Below, in pieces: positions 42,557 through 54,465 of a stretch of DNA of 64,000 nt (position 1 is the stretch's first letter; the number at the start of each line of letters is the position of its first letter). A program made the position numbers and the translations under genes. The notes below the pieces were generated by a model, which did not search any database, was not told the DNA's origin, and was given only the letters and a program-made list of their open reading frames with translations. Origin of the DNA: Cherax quadricarinatus. Taxonomy: Eukaryota; Arthropoda; Malacostraca; Decapoda; Parastacidae. The stretch is taken from assembly GCF_038502225.1 (NCBI RefSeq), contig NW_027195511.1, positions 1 to 64,000 of the forward strand, in the 5' to 3' direction.

Positions 42557-44617
42557 GTGATGGGCCTGTTAGACAGTGAAGAACCACTAGTATGGGGGCA
42601 ACCAGGCCCCAAAGTTTGGGAGAAGAAGGCTAGGGAGACCCTGCCAGACCTTTTCCCTGTTGGTGCCATCACAAGAAGTATGTCTCGTGACCAGGATACC
42701 AAGGGTAATCCTTATATTTCTCATGAGGATGGTGAGGACTTAGGTTTGGAAACTCTATTTTCTGAGGTTGAACTGCAGTCAACTAAAGAAAAGGATACCA
42801 CAACCCGAGTTGAGCCTAATCAGTGCAGAGATCAAGGAAGTAGTGTGAGGGAGATTGGGCCTACTATGATGCAGTTAATTGCTGCACAGGGGTGTGATGA
42901 CACACTTAAGTCGATCAGAGCCTCAGCTGTGACTGAGGAGGAATCTTTACGTTTAAATAAATGCTTCTATTTCAGGAAAGGTATACTCATGAAGAAGGCA
43001 CCTTCAGTTGCAGTACCAGTAGAAGGAGAGCCAAGTTTTTGTCACCAGGTCGTGGTGCCTGAGCCTTATAGAAACCATGTTCTTAGCTTAGTGCATGACA
43101 CACCTCTAGGTGGACACCTAGGTATTGCTAAAACAGTATCCAGGGTTTCCAGGCACTTCTTCTGGCCTCGGTTGTGGGAGACGGTGGGAGATTATATAAA
43201 GACCTGTCATGCCTGCCAAATTATAGGGAAACCTAATCAAAGCATTAAACCTGTTCCCCTTCAGCCAATTTCAGCACCAGGTGAACCCTTCAGCAAGCTG
43301 GTAGTGGATGTCGTTGGTCCACTCCCAAGGACCAGAATGGGAAATAATTATTTACTAACAATAATTTGCTCCACTACCAGATACCCAGAAGCAATCCCTC
43401 TACGCAAGATAACAGCTCGAGTGGTCTTAAGGGCTTTGATGAAGTTCTTTTCCCATGTTGGCTTTCCTCGGGAGGTACAAACAGATCAAGGGTCTAACTT
43501 TACCTTAAATTTATTTAGGAATGTGTTAAAGGGGTTAGATGTACAGCCCAAATTTTCAACTGCCTATCACCCTCAGTCTCAGGGAGTAGTAGAGAGATTT
43601 CATCAAACTCTTAAGACAATGATGCGAGCTTATTGTATGAATAACACTAGTGATTGGGATGAGGGTATCCCTTTTCTCTTGTTTGCCGTGCGGGAAAGCA
43701 CCCAAGAATCTCTCAGTTTCAGCCCTTTCGAGCTTGTCTATGGTCATCCAGTGAGGGGACCACTGACTATTCTCAAGGAGCATTGGCTGGGTGGTGAAAA
43801 TGAGGCTTCCCCGCCGGAAGATGTTCTCTTTTTCAGGAAACGATTGGACCAGGCGAGACAGATGGCAGCAGACAACCTCAAAGCTAGTCAGAGGGCCATG
43901 AAGCAGCGGTACGACCAAAGGGCAGCCCCTTGCTCCTTCAGTGTTGGAGAGGAAGTGTTAGCTTTGGAGCCGGTTCCGGGACATGCCTTGGCTGCACGAT
44001 TTGATGGACCCTTTGTCATCACAGGCAGGTCTGGCCCCAATTATGTAATTAAGATGCCTGGCCGTCGCAAATCAGAAAGGACTGTGCACATTAACAGGTT
44101 GAAAAAATACCATTCTAGGGCAGGAGTTGCCGCTATTCAAGTTGAGTGTGACGATACTGAAAAACTTCCTGTAACAACAGAAGTAAGGCTGTGCAATTCA
44201 GCCATCTTGCAAAATCCCTTGGCACACATGAAGGGACTCAGTGTACAAGGAGCCTGTGACTTGGTTCAGTTACTCCAAAAATTTCCAGATTTGTTTGGGG
44301 ATGTACCCAAAGTAAGTAAATTGCCTCCCCATGATGTGGATGTCGGGGAAGCTGTTCCAATAAAGCAGGCTCCTTACCGCATGAACCCAACAAAACAACT
44401 TCACATGGAGGAAGAAGTGAAATTCCTCCTTCAAAACCAGTTTGTAGTGCCTAGCGAGAGTCAGTGGGCATCTCCATGCCTGATGGTTCCCAAACCTGAT
44501 GGATCTATGCGTATGTGCACTGACTATCGCAGAGTAAATGAAGTAACGAAGGCTGACTGTTACCCTTTGCCACGTATGGATGATGTGATTGATGCTGTGG
44601 GAGGGGCAAAGTTGTGA
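42557..44617 (+). pseudogene. Integrase and RT N-terminus of Gmr1-like element
   Basis: Same frame as the Gag-protease segment after the stop at 42542. Integrase comes first: an HHCC finger (GGHLGIAKTV...CHACQ, about 43109-43225) and a DDE core (VVDVVGPLP about 43304, QTDQGSNF about 43483, VVERFHQTL about 43588), then a GPF/Y-like segment (FDGPFVITGRSGPNYVIKM). RT starts after that (YRMNPTKQLHMEEEV, MCTDYRRVNEV). Integrase upstream of RT is the reverse of ordinary Ty3/Gypsy. The frame is lost at about 44612 by a one-base change, ending at TGA 44615-44617. Confidence 0.9.
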
Positions 44618-45615
44618 GCAAACTGGACTTACTTAAAGGTTATTATCAGATACCCTTCACCCAGCGAGCCAAGGAAATTTCAGCCTTCGTCACTCCAGAT
44701 GGGTTATTTCAATATAATGTTCTCCCTTTTGGGTTAAAAAATGCTCCTGCCACCTTCCAGCGTCGTATAAATACTGTCATAAGGGGGTTGGATGGTGTGC
44801 GGGCCTATCTAGATGATATTGTGGTATTCAGTAACCAGTGGGAAACTCACTTGGTAAGATTGCAAAAGTTGTTTGAATGTCTATCCCAAGCCAATCTAAC
44901 CATCAATTTGAGCAAAAGTGAGTTTGGCCAAGCCAGTGTACAATTCTTAGGATATGTAGTTGGTCAGGGAAAAGTTGCCCCAATTCATGCTAAGGTGGAG
45001 GCCATTATAAATTTTCCTAGACCACAGAATCGGAAGGCAGTGATGAGGTTCCTGGGCATGGTGGGTTATTACAGACGATTCTGCCCCAACCTCTCCCAAG
45101 TAACGTCACCACTGACAACTTTGACCAGTCCCAAAGTTCAATTCAACTGGGACAGCAAGTGTGACAGGGCTTTTGAAAATGTGAAAATGTTATTAGGGAA
45201 TGCTCCTATCTTGAAAAGTCCTGAGTTTGAATGCCCCTTCTCTCTACAAGTGGATGCTAGTGATGTAGGGGTAGCTGCAGTGTTGTTGCAGGGTGATGAG
45301 AGAGATAGCCTTCAGCCAGTTTGTTACCATTCAGCCAAATTAAAAAAGCATCAACGTGGTTATGCAACTGTAGAGAAAGAGGCTTTGGCTTTGGTGTTGG
45401 CTGTGCAGAAATTTGAAGTTTATATCAGTGCTTCCCCATATCCTGTAATAGTGTATAGTGACCATAACCCTCTGAGGTTTTTGTAAAGAATGAGAAACCA
45501 CAATCAAAGACTCTTAAGATGGGCTTTGTTCCTACAGCCTTTTAATTTGAAAGTTAAATATATAAAAGGCTCAGAGAATGTGGTTGCTGATGCTCTCTCT
45601 AGATGTTTCATGTAG
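44614..45615 (+). pseudogene. RT C-terminus and RNase H of Gmr1-like element
   Basis: Continues the RT in another frame: SKLDLLKGYYQIPF, LPFGLKNAPATFQ, and the catalytic box AYLDDIVVF (about 44803-44830), here the normal YLDD. RNase H follows (LQVDASDVGVAAVLL, VEKEALALV, YSDHNPLRFL). A TAA at 45484-45486 interrupts RNase H; the homologous frame runs on to the final stop at 45613-45615. No envelope gene follows. Confidence 0.9.
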
Positions 45616-46214
45616 ATGCATGGTGCGTACTTTGTACATAGTGTTTGTCATGTGCTGACCTTGTTGTTTTTGCAGTGGTGAACTCTCGGCGAGCCTGAGT
45701 ACTCTCTACCAGCCATCTGACTGTGAAGGAGTCGAGTCGGAGCCAAAAGTGTGACGAGGGTCAGGGTGTACGTAAATGTGAGTTGAGGCAGTGGTTGACA
45801 ACCTTCGGTAACATGAGACGTTCAGGAAGGTATGTGATGTTGTGTCTTGGTGTGCTCTATATACAAAACGGCCCGACGATTTGCCTTTGTGGTCCCTTGG
45901 ACCCCTTCATGTTCTATGTCAGCCTCCTCTTCATAAGTTTGGAGGATCTATGTGGAGTGGGACCTCGGAAGATGGGCTTCAGTGCCTGACCATGTTAACC
46001 CTTTGAGGGTTTTGGTCGTACTAGTACGTCTTACGCGTAGGGGTTTTTGTCGTACTAGTACGCATAAATTCTAGTGGCCTCAAATCTCACAGGAAAAGGC
46101 TGATAAGCCTAGATGTGAGAGAATGGGTCTGTGTGGTGGGTGTGCGCAGTAGGAAAAAAATCTGGGACCCAGTGGTGCATTGTGGGAATGCCATCATAGT
46201 ACACAATTTCCACC

Positions 46215-46853
46215 GTGCCCTGTGGTAAGAAGTTCCTCACTCCTCGGCGAATTGGGACACTTTTGTTCCCCAGTGACAGTTCTAATACAGATGGAAGTGA
46301 CAGTGAAGATGAGTTTCAAGGTTCTGGTGAGGTTTTGACCGAAACTAATGACCATAATATGGGTAATAGTGAGGAAAACCCAGACAACCCACAGCCTTCC
46401 ACCTCTGGTGCTGGGCCATCTTGTTCACGTTCAGTTGTACCAGAATCAAAGAGGAAACTCCTATTTTCCAAAATCCCAGACTCAGATGTGAGCATTGGTG
46501 ATGATAGTGATAGTGATTATGAACTACAAGCTCTTCAAACTTGTTCCAAGAATGGAGGAGGAGGAGGAGGCAGAGGAGGAGGAGGCAAGAGGAGGAGGAG
46601 GCAAGAGGAGGAGGAGGAGGCAAGAGGAGGAGGAGGCAAGAGGAGGAGGAGGCAAGAGGAGGAAGAAGAAGAGGAGGAGGAGGAGGAGGAGGAGGAGGAA
46701 GAAGAGGAGGAGGAGGAGGAGGAAGAGGAAGAAGAGGAGGAGGAGGAGGAGGAAGAAGAGGAGGAGGAGGAGGAGGAGGAAGAAGAAGAGGAGGAGGAGG
46801 AAGAAGAAGAATACATAATGATAACAATAATACATAATAATAATAATACATAA
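46215..46853 (+). pseudogene. piggyBac transposase N-terminal remnant fused to poly-Glu
   Basis: The frame begins at GTG (no good ATG). It encodes an acidic, Ser/Asp-rich segment typical of the N-terminus of piggyBac transposases (SDSSNTDGSDSEDEF, NPDNPQPSTSGAGPS, DSDVSIGDDSDSDYELQ). It then runs into a GGA/GAG microsatellite read as Gly/Arg and finally a long run of Glu before stopping. The catalytic DDD domain and C-terminal zinc finger are missing. The product, if any, would not be a transposase. The match is by composition and context, not by catalytic motifs. Confidence 0.6.
46553..46812. repeat. GAG/GGA microsatellite
   Basis: About 260 bp of GGA/AGG/GAA triplets within the piggyBac element. 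It produces open frames of poly-Glu, Arg/Gly, Ser or Leu/Pro depending on frame. Confidence 0.95.
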
Positions 46854-47449
46854 TAATAATACATAATAATAATAATAGGTAATAATAAATGTTCACCCAT
46901 GACAGTAACAAAATAAGGGGAGATAACATCTGATAAGTGCTGACGTTTGATGAGGGTAAATGAGGGTAGAGCTGATGCCAAAAGATGAGATAAACATCTC
47001 CCTCCCTTTGTTTTTGCTGGTATACTAACATTTCTGTCTGTCTATTTGCCTGTCTGTCAAGCTCCCTGTCTATCCGTCTAGCTCTCTGTCTCAGAGAGCC
47101 ACAAGACTGTGTCATCACTTTTACTCACATCTTCAAGCAGAGTATAGCACTTTGTCTGGGTTTCTTGGGTTATCCTAGGTAATTTATACTATGTATACTT
47201 GTATTTATGTGTAAGTAAGTAAGTAAGTAAATTTATTCAGGTATACACAATACAGTTACATAGAATTATCATACATAGCAGCATATGTGTAGAGACAGAG
47301 ATAAAAAGACAGAATGAGGGAGAAAGATAATTAGATAGAATGGAGGAAGGGAAGCAGCATCCGACCCCATTGTTTTGACAGGCGGGAGGGGGGAGTGAGT
47401 AATGAGACAATATGTCATTTTGACAGCTGCCGACTCCTGGTAATTTACA

Positions 47450-47709
47450 CTATGGAGGAGGAGAAGGAGAAGGAGGAAGAGTAGGGGGAAGAGGAAGAAG
47501 AAGAGGAGGAAGAGGAGGAGGAGGAAGAGGAATAAGAGGAAGAGGAGGAGGAAGAGGAATAGTAGGAGGAAGATTAGGGGGAAGAGGAAGAAGAGGAGGA
47601 GGAGGAGGAGGAAGAGTAGGAGGAGGAGGAAGAGTAGGAGGAAGAGGAAGAGTAGGAGGAAGAGGAAGAGTAGGAGGAAGAGGAAGAAGAGGAGGAAGAG
47701 GAAGAAGAG

Positions 47710-47741
<32 letters not shown>

Positions 47742-47845
47742 AGAGTAGGAGGAAGAGGAAGAGTATGAGGAAGAGTAGGGGGAAGAGGAGGAAGAGTAGG
47801 GGGAAGAGGAGGAAGAGGAAGAAGAGGAGGAGGAGGGTGGAACAC
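47450..47845. repeat. GGAAGAGGA-rich microsatellite
   Basis: Purine-only imperfect repeat, mirrored as a pyrimidine tract at 63408-63725 in the inverted partial copy of this element. Confidence 0.95.
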
Positions 47846-49171
47846 TAGTACACTGGTACTGGTACACTAACATTTCTGTCTGTCTATTTGTCTGTCTGTC
47901 AAGCTCCCTGTCTATCTGTCTATCCGTCTAGCTCTCTGTCTCAGAGAGCCACAAGACTGTGTCATCACTTTTACTCACATCTTCAAGCAGAGTATAGCAC
48001 TTTGTCTGGATTTCTTGGGTTATCCTAGGTAATTTATACTATGTATACTTGTATTTATGTGTACCTGTGAGACAGAGATAGACAGACAGATAGAAAGAGA
48101 GAGATAGATTGAAAGAGATAGAATGAGGGAGAAAGATAAAACACCATTGTGTATGACACCATGTTTCAGAGTTCCACAAGCTGCAGAACTAATAGGAATA
48201 TGTTCAGTGACTGTATATTGGTATATATATTATAGAACAATAATAATAAACAATGTTTTGTATTGTTTGTTTTTGTAAACAAGTTTTGTAAACAATATAT
48301 TGATAATTATGTTTGTGTGCTTATTGTGTTGTATACAACGAGTGTATATATGTACATTGCACCTTACTTTGGTCTCATAGGCCACATAAGTTACGTGAAA
48401 AAATAAAATAGTGAAAAAAACAACAAACCTTCAAATACAAGTAAACTAAAGTTTACCGGGTGAGCGGCAGTCGCCGCTGTTGCCAGCGGCTCATTTTCTG
48501 CAAACTTCATGCATCCATATCTCCGTAAGTATTGATGGTAAATTTTTTTTGTTTATCCTATAATGTTTAGAAAAAAAAAACTCTATTTTTTCATAAGAAA
48601 AAAAAATTTTTTTTTTTTTTGAAATTTGGCCGACCCTGAGAACGAGTTTCGGAGAGGGCCTGTCGACCCTCAAAGGGTTAAGGATCGTGAGTGTTGACTG
48701 GAAGTCTCACTGTTTGGTTCGGCCACCAAGTGAGAGACACCTTGACATGTTTTGTGAAGTTTCCTGCCTGGTGTACACCTGACTGCTCTGGGTTTGGCTC
48801 TACTCTCATCTCCTGATCAGGAAGATGCCACCCTGGAGTACCAGTTGCTTGCTGGATTACCGTAGCAGAGGCACAGGCCTGTTGGTGCGGGCTTTCACAG
48901 TGGACATTGTGTGCAATTCTTGCATTGTAATGTGTATTGTTTAAAAGCCACTAAAATTGTAAATAGTTACACCCTTGAGTATATGGGTATGGTTCAAATG
49001 CTTTTATAAAAAACTCTGCAATCTGTTGTAAATAACAGTAAAGTGAAGAGTAGTTATGGTGCTAGGAAATATGTAGCATTTCTGGTAGTCTTGTTTACCG
49101 CCTTCAGACTTAAGCAATATACTTTTTACTAGCCATATCCTGAGGGACACGGCTAGCTTTTGTGAGACTTC

Positions 49172-49186
49172 GTCTGGAGGTGGGGG
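49172..49186 (+). other. Polypurine tract of Gmr1-like element
   Basis: GGAGGTGGGGG immediately before the 3' LTR at 49187, in the position of the plus-strand primer. Confidence 0.75.
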
Positions 49187-50018
49187 TGTTATGGGGCTAT
49201 AGGACCCAACATGTATTTATAAGTAACAGTTACTCTGGAATACCTAATTATATTGAATTGATGGGGACTTTGCTCTAAATGTCAGAAGGACTGATCAACC
49301 TTATGACTGAGAGGCAGCTGGGTCAAGCCTATTTTTCTCAATATAATAGGTTATACTATAGACACAAACACACAATTTAAATAAGTAGTTTATAAAGTTG
49401 TATTTCTTTTTGTAAAAGTAAAATTAAGGGGTGGTAGAATTGTGGTAACTGGAGAATTGTGCTTGGCAACAGTCTTTTGTTTTGGTGGGAGGAGCTTAGC
49501 CAGGCTCTCTCTCTCTCTCCCTCTCACTGACTCCCTCTCTCTGTGGCTGACCTTCAACCTGGCAGGATCTCTGGGTCCTTCTCCTAACTTTTGGGGCATC
49601 ATGTGTGCTCCAGGGGTGAGTTTTTATAATTTAAATTGTGACCACCATACCCAGGGTGACTAAAGTGTGTCAAAACACTGGTTAGCCCAGAGTTATGTCA
49701 AGAAGAGAGGACAAAAGTTGTTGGGATACACCATGTGGGAGAACAGCTATGGAGTGTGTAGATTTTTGTTTTGAAAATGTGAGGCTGTGATTGTATATTC
49801 TGTACATATCTATTGAGAATACAGTTATATTTTTATAGTAGTAGTTTACATAACCTGTGAAGAGGGCTGGTGAAAGGATATCAGAGACACTCAAGATGAT
49901 CAGCCATGATGCAAGTATTACCCCTAGACAGATAAGGCCATTAAGTAAAAAGCTACCCCACACTAGAACATGTAGTGAGAACCTTACAATCAAAGTAATA
50001 GGGACAACCAACGTAACA
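49187..50018 (+). repeat. 3' LTR of Gmr1-like element
   Basis: Near-identical to 39943-40772, with small differences such as the length of the CT run. Confidence 0.95.
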
Positions 50019-52764
50019 ATGAGTAAGACGAGTATGGCCAATGCGAAGACAGAAGAGTAGTCTCCCAACCTCGACACTGGTGACAAGAAGACGGCCAGTA
50101 ACCTATACTCGGTTTAATAGATTGAAGTTTGTTACCGAGCATAGTAGACCAACGTTGTTGCCAACGGGTGTGAAGGTGGGTAGCAACTGTAGCAAAATAG
50201 TCCGTAAATGGAATACCTCTATATGAAACTGGTAGGTCATGTACTGCTGACAGCGCAGCAGTATCTGCCTGTTCATTCCCCTGTACGTCAACATGACCAG
50301 GGACCCAACAAAAAACAATATCTTTATGCTTGGTAAAGATGCGGCGTAGCCAAAGTTGGATATGGAGGACTAAGGGGTGAGGTGTATCAAATTTCTGTAT
50401 AGCCTGTAAAGCACTAAGGGAGTCTGAGACAACCACAAATGATGACACAGGGATAGATGCAATACAGATAAATGCTGCAAGAATGGCATACAATTCAGCA
50501 GTAAAAATACTAGCTGAAGATAGTAAATGCCCTCGTATGATGCTGTCCGGAAACACTACTGCGAATCCTACGCCATCAGAAGACTTAGAGCCATCTGTGT
50601 ACACAGTAATGGCATGAGAATGAGAGTGGAAGGGGTCAAGAAAAAGAGAGCGGGAAGCGACCGTAGACAGTTGGGCTTTCGAGCAAGGGAGAGAGAGAAA
50701 GAACAGACTCGAACAGCTGGAACTTCCCAGGTGGGGAGGGAAAAGTGGGATGCTACATGAACATAGAAAGGTGGTAACTGAAGAGAAGACAAGAGCGAAT
50801 GTAGGCGAAGAGAGAAGGGACGAAGTAAACAGGAGGGCGAACAAATAAAGAATGTCTACTAATATCAGTGACCATTCTATAAATGGAAGGATTGCGGAGA
50901 TCATGGGAGCATACATAGTAGCGAAGGCAATGGGTATCACGGCGATCGGATAAGGATGGAACGTTCGCTTCTGCATAGAGGCTCTCAACAGGGGAAGAGC
51001 GAGAAGCACCAAGGCATAAACGTAATCCTTGGTGGTGAATGGGGTTAAGGCTAGAGAGAGTAGCAGGAGAGGCCGCTGAATACATCCGGTCACCATAATC
51101 AAGTTTCGATAAAATGAGGGTGGAATGTAGGCGAAGGAGAGTTCGACGATCAGCTCCCCATGAAAGATGAGCAAGGGTTTTAAGAAGGTTCAGCTGGCTG
51201 TGACAAGTTGCCTTCAGAGAGGTAATGTGAGGTTTCCAGGATAACCTACGGTCAAAGAGGAGGCCCAGAAACCTGACTATCACATTCAGGGATACAGGAG
51301 CCATAGAGGTACAAAGGATGATCGGAGATGACAGAGCTTCTAGTGAAAGTAATTTGGTGAGTTTTGGTACTGGAAAATTTAAACCCATGTGTGGTGGCCC
51401 AATTGGAAACACGGTCGACCGCATGCTGGAGAGAAACTGTAATGAGGTGACAGTCTGCGCCTGCACAGGCAATAGCAAAGTCATCAACATAGAGCGATGA
51501 CCAAATATTTGATGGAAGACTAGAGGCCAAATCATTTATAGCAAGGAGAAAAAGTGTTGTGCTCAGAACACATCCTTGGGGGACACCTTCAGCTTGGATA
51601 AAGTCCGGGGAGAGCGCATTATTAACCCGAACACGGAAATGTCTGTCCGTTAAAATGTTCTTAAGGAAGGATGGTAGATTGCCTCAGAGGCCCAAGGAGT
51701 GTGCTTGGACCAAAATATTATACCTCCAAGTTGTGTCATATGCCTTCTCAAGGTCAAAAAATATGGCAATAACTGAGTGGTTATTCGCAAAGGCATTACG
51801 AACATACGTATCCAAGCGTAGTAAGGGGTCTATGGTAGAATGTCCCTTACAAAAGCCATATTGACGAGTGGAGAGACTGTTGTGTGTCTCTAAATACCAC
51901 ACTAAACGTCTATTTAACAGGCGTTCCATCACTTTGCAAACTGCACTGGTAAGAGCAATGGGACGATAGTGGGAGGCTTCATGTCCCGTAGTACCCAGTT
52001 TGTGGAAAGGGAGAACAATGGCAGATTTCCACGGCTGTGGAAGAACTCCTTGTGACCAAATAAGATTGACAAGGCATAATATAGGACTGCAAGGGCTGAC
52101 TGATGTAAATGTTGTAGCATACGAATATGAATGTCATCGGGCCCAGCTGCCAATGATCGGCAAGCTGAGTGTGTTGCCTGCAGTTCTTGAAGTGTAAAAG
52201 GCACATTATACTGTTCTTCTCTGAGGGAAGAAAAGTCCACGGGTGCTAACTCTCTGGCAGACTTTGAGGAAAGAAACGAGGGGCATAGATGGAGCCCCTG
52301 AGAAATATGGACCAGATGATTGCCAATTTCATTGGCAACATCAAGTGGGTTTGCTATATCAACACCGGCAACCCGCAGAACAGGAGCCGGGTCAGGAGAA
52401 TATTTACCACTCAGTTTTCATACTTTTTTCCAGACTGCACTCATAGAGGAAGCAGAGGTGATGGTGGAGACAATCTCGCCAGCAAGTGCGTTTAGCATCA
52501 CGGATGACACGGCGAGTGATCACATGCTTCTGCTTAAAGTCAAGAAGTCTCTCCGTGGTTCTATTGTACCGGTACCTCCCCCATGCAGCGCGTTTCAAAC
52601 GTACTGCACGAGCACAAGCAGGAGACCACCAAGGCACGCATTTCTGAGAATGCCTGCCCGAAGTTTGGGGTATAGAATGAGAAGCTGTGGTTAAAACGGA
52701 GGATGAGAAGAGGTGTAAAAGCTCATCAATAGAGGACGAAGAAGGAACCTCACTAAAAACATTT
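50019..52764 (-). pseudogene. I-like LINE copy, RNase H to endonuclease-RT connector
   Basis: Continues 39511-39942 after the provirus. RNase H and RT pieces lie in shifting frames: 51174-49990 (thumb plus RNase H), 51530-51252 (RT palm box SLYVDDFAIACAG), 51932-51684, 52240-51929 and 52637-52404. It ends near 52764, short of the 5' end. It is collinear with 25650-28390. Confidence 0.88.
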
Positions 52765-52960
52765 ATATTTAGTAATTTGTACAGGAGAAGGGGTTACTTA
52801 CCCCTTGCTCCCGGCATTTCAGTCGCCTCTTACAACACGCATGGCTTACAGAGGAAGAATTCTGTTCCACTTCCACATGGAGATAAGAGGAAATAAATAA
52901 GAACTAGAAAGAAAATAGAAGAAACCCCAGAGGGGTGTGTATATATATGCTTGTACATGT
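52765..52960. repeat. Unidentified interspersed repeat
   Basis: Contains CCCCTTGCTCCCGGCATTTC and CGCATGGCTTACAGAGGAAG, followed by a TATATATGC/TGTATGTG tract. It looks like a conserved retroposon end. I do not recognise a family. 52961-53082 has nothing further. Confidence 0.4.
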
Positions 52961-53082
52961 ATGTGTAGTTTGACCTAAGTGTAAGTAGAAGTAGCAAGAT
53001 GTACCTGAAATCTTGCAGGTTTATGAGACAGAAAAAAAAGACACCAGCAATTCTACCATCATGTCTTTATATAAGTTATTAT

Positions 53083-53210
53083 TTTTATTATGGAGAAACA
53101 CTAAACCCATATGAGCCATAGTGTCTGGGGAGCAAGGTAATCAGGGTCACTCCAAGGAAAGCAAGAATAGGTCCAGTTCCTTGGCTCAAGAGCCCCGTCA
53201 TTAGCATCAT
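53083..53210 (-). repeat. SINE-like element with LINE-type tail
   Basis: A TTATTATTTTTATTATG tail, then ACACTAAACCC, then CCAGTTCCTTGGCTCAAGAG: the same layout as 9459-9613. 53211-54277 is AT-rich with no gene recognised. Confidence 0.55.
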
Positions 53211-54277
53211 AATCCCTGAAAAATACTGCCCATTTAGAGAAAGTTCAACACACTTCCGTATAGAAAAATTCTTTGATTTAATTCACTGCAGATACTTTTA
53301 GTTAATTTTTACTTCAATTGACTTCTGGTAAAGACTATTTTAGGAGTTATATGTATATTCTTTGGTAGATTGTAAAGCTGATCATATTCAGCCTCAATAC
53401 ACAAAGGATTGAATGCTGTGATATACAATATAAATTAGCTTTTTAATGTTCACCTGTACACAGTATGGTATGCGAAAACAAGGATAGACCACATCATGTA
53501 ATGATCAACCATGAGTGAGACTGTGCACCTATCCAGTTACTGGCAAGTCCTAATTTATTCTGACTAAGCACTGATAGTTGTACACGATATGATGTGGAAA
53601 AGGATACTTGTGTACAGTACAGGACATTTATTAAAGTAAACGTTTCATCATGAGGGGCTTCATAGGTCCTAATACGTCACTCGTGGCGGGATGTTTCATT
53701 TAATAAATATCTTGAAGTGTACACGTGTTCCTCTCCTCTGACTAAACACTGAGTACCTCTCACTGCACTCACTGTTTATCCTACACATTATGTGTACTTT
53801 AAACACAAAAGCATAAATGTTATTGGGCACACAGTTTATAATATCAATAATCATCATCATAATACTGAAGGAACAAAATATGAACACATGATAATATTGT
53901 ACTGAACTACAATAATGACAGCAAAAACTTCAATGCTAACTGTAATTACAATCATGTTAATTAATTGTATCTATATCATATTGATTAATTGTACCATATT
54001 CATAATTATACAGCACCATATATTTTAAATTGTTTTAACATTTAATACATATATAATAAAGTCATTAGTTCAAAAATTTCATACATTTCCAGTATAAAAT
54101 ACAAATATTTGTTAATATATTGTTCATAATTACACAGTAACACAAATTTTAAATTGTTTTAACATTTATCATATATAATGAATAGCTTAGTTAATAAATT
54201 ATTCATTAAATATGAAGGCTAACTATGTAGTCTCAATACCTGTTAATATAACAGTAGCATAAAATACATATTCAGTT

Positions 54278-54412
54278 TTAACCAGGAGGAAGCCCTAAAC
54301 CCATAGGAGTCATAAATTATCTGCAGGAATAGGAGGCAATCAGGTTTGATCCAAGGAAGGGAAGGTCAGGTTTAATTTCTTAGATTACAGTTCAGCAGCA
54401 ACAAGATCAATA
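54278..54412 (-). repeat. SINE-like element, decayed
   Basis: AGCCCTAAACCCATAGGAG, CAATCAGGTTTGATCCAAGG; same family as 53083 but without a clear tail. Confidence 0.5.
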
Positions 54413-54465
54413 CCAAGAGGAAAAAACAGTTTGATATTGAAGTAAATATGTCTGAATTTAATTAT

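Larger units (their letters stand above)
45999..48677 (+). mobile_element. piggyBac-type element with transposase remnant
   Basis: TTAA at 45995-45998 and 48678-48681; inverted ends CCCTTTGAGGGT. Two CGTACTAGTACG palindromes lie near the left end. The first ~150 bp and last ~80 bp match the MITEs at 14601 and 12246, making this the nearest thing in the window to their parent. The interior has a broken transposase start, purine microsatellites and a directly repeated ~185-bp block (about 47030-47215 and 47874-48062). Confidence 0.88.
39943..50018 (+). mobile_element. Gmr1-like Ty3/Gypsy provirus (decayed, integrase before RT)
   Basis: LTRs of 830 bp (39943-40772) and 832 bp (49187-50018) with TG...CA ends. 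The target duplication is ATGAG (39938-39942, 50019-50023). A primer site abuts the left LTR and a purine tract the right. The coding order is Gag-protease-integrase-RT-RNase H, as in Gmr1-like elements. The frame is broken by several changes. It is enlarged by a 2.7-kb piggyBac element in its 3' region. It is inserted in an I-like LINE. Confidence 0.93.

Noticed and set aside
45723..45989. Envelope gene of the Gmr1-like element
   Set aside because: An 88-codon frame with no signal peptide, fusion or transmembrane pattern that I could defend; it looks like 3' non-coding sequence.
46215..46853. Domesticated piggyBac (PGBD-like) host gene
   Set aside because: No catalytic or zinc-finger domain, no ATG, a microsatellite in the frame, and the TTAA-bounded element is intact around it.
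46345..47118. Poly-Ser, poly-Leu/Pro and Arg/Lys-rich frames
   Set aside because: Shadows of the GAG microsatellite; only the 46215 frame has a non-repetitive, family-like start.
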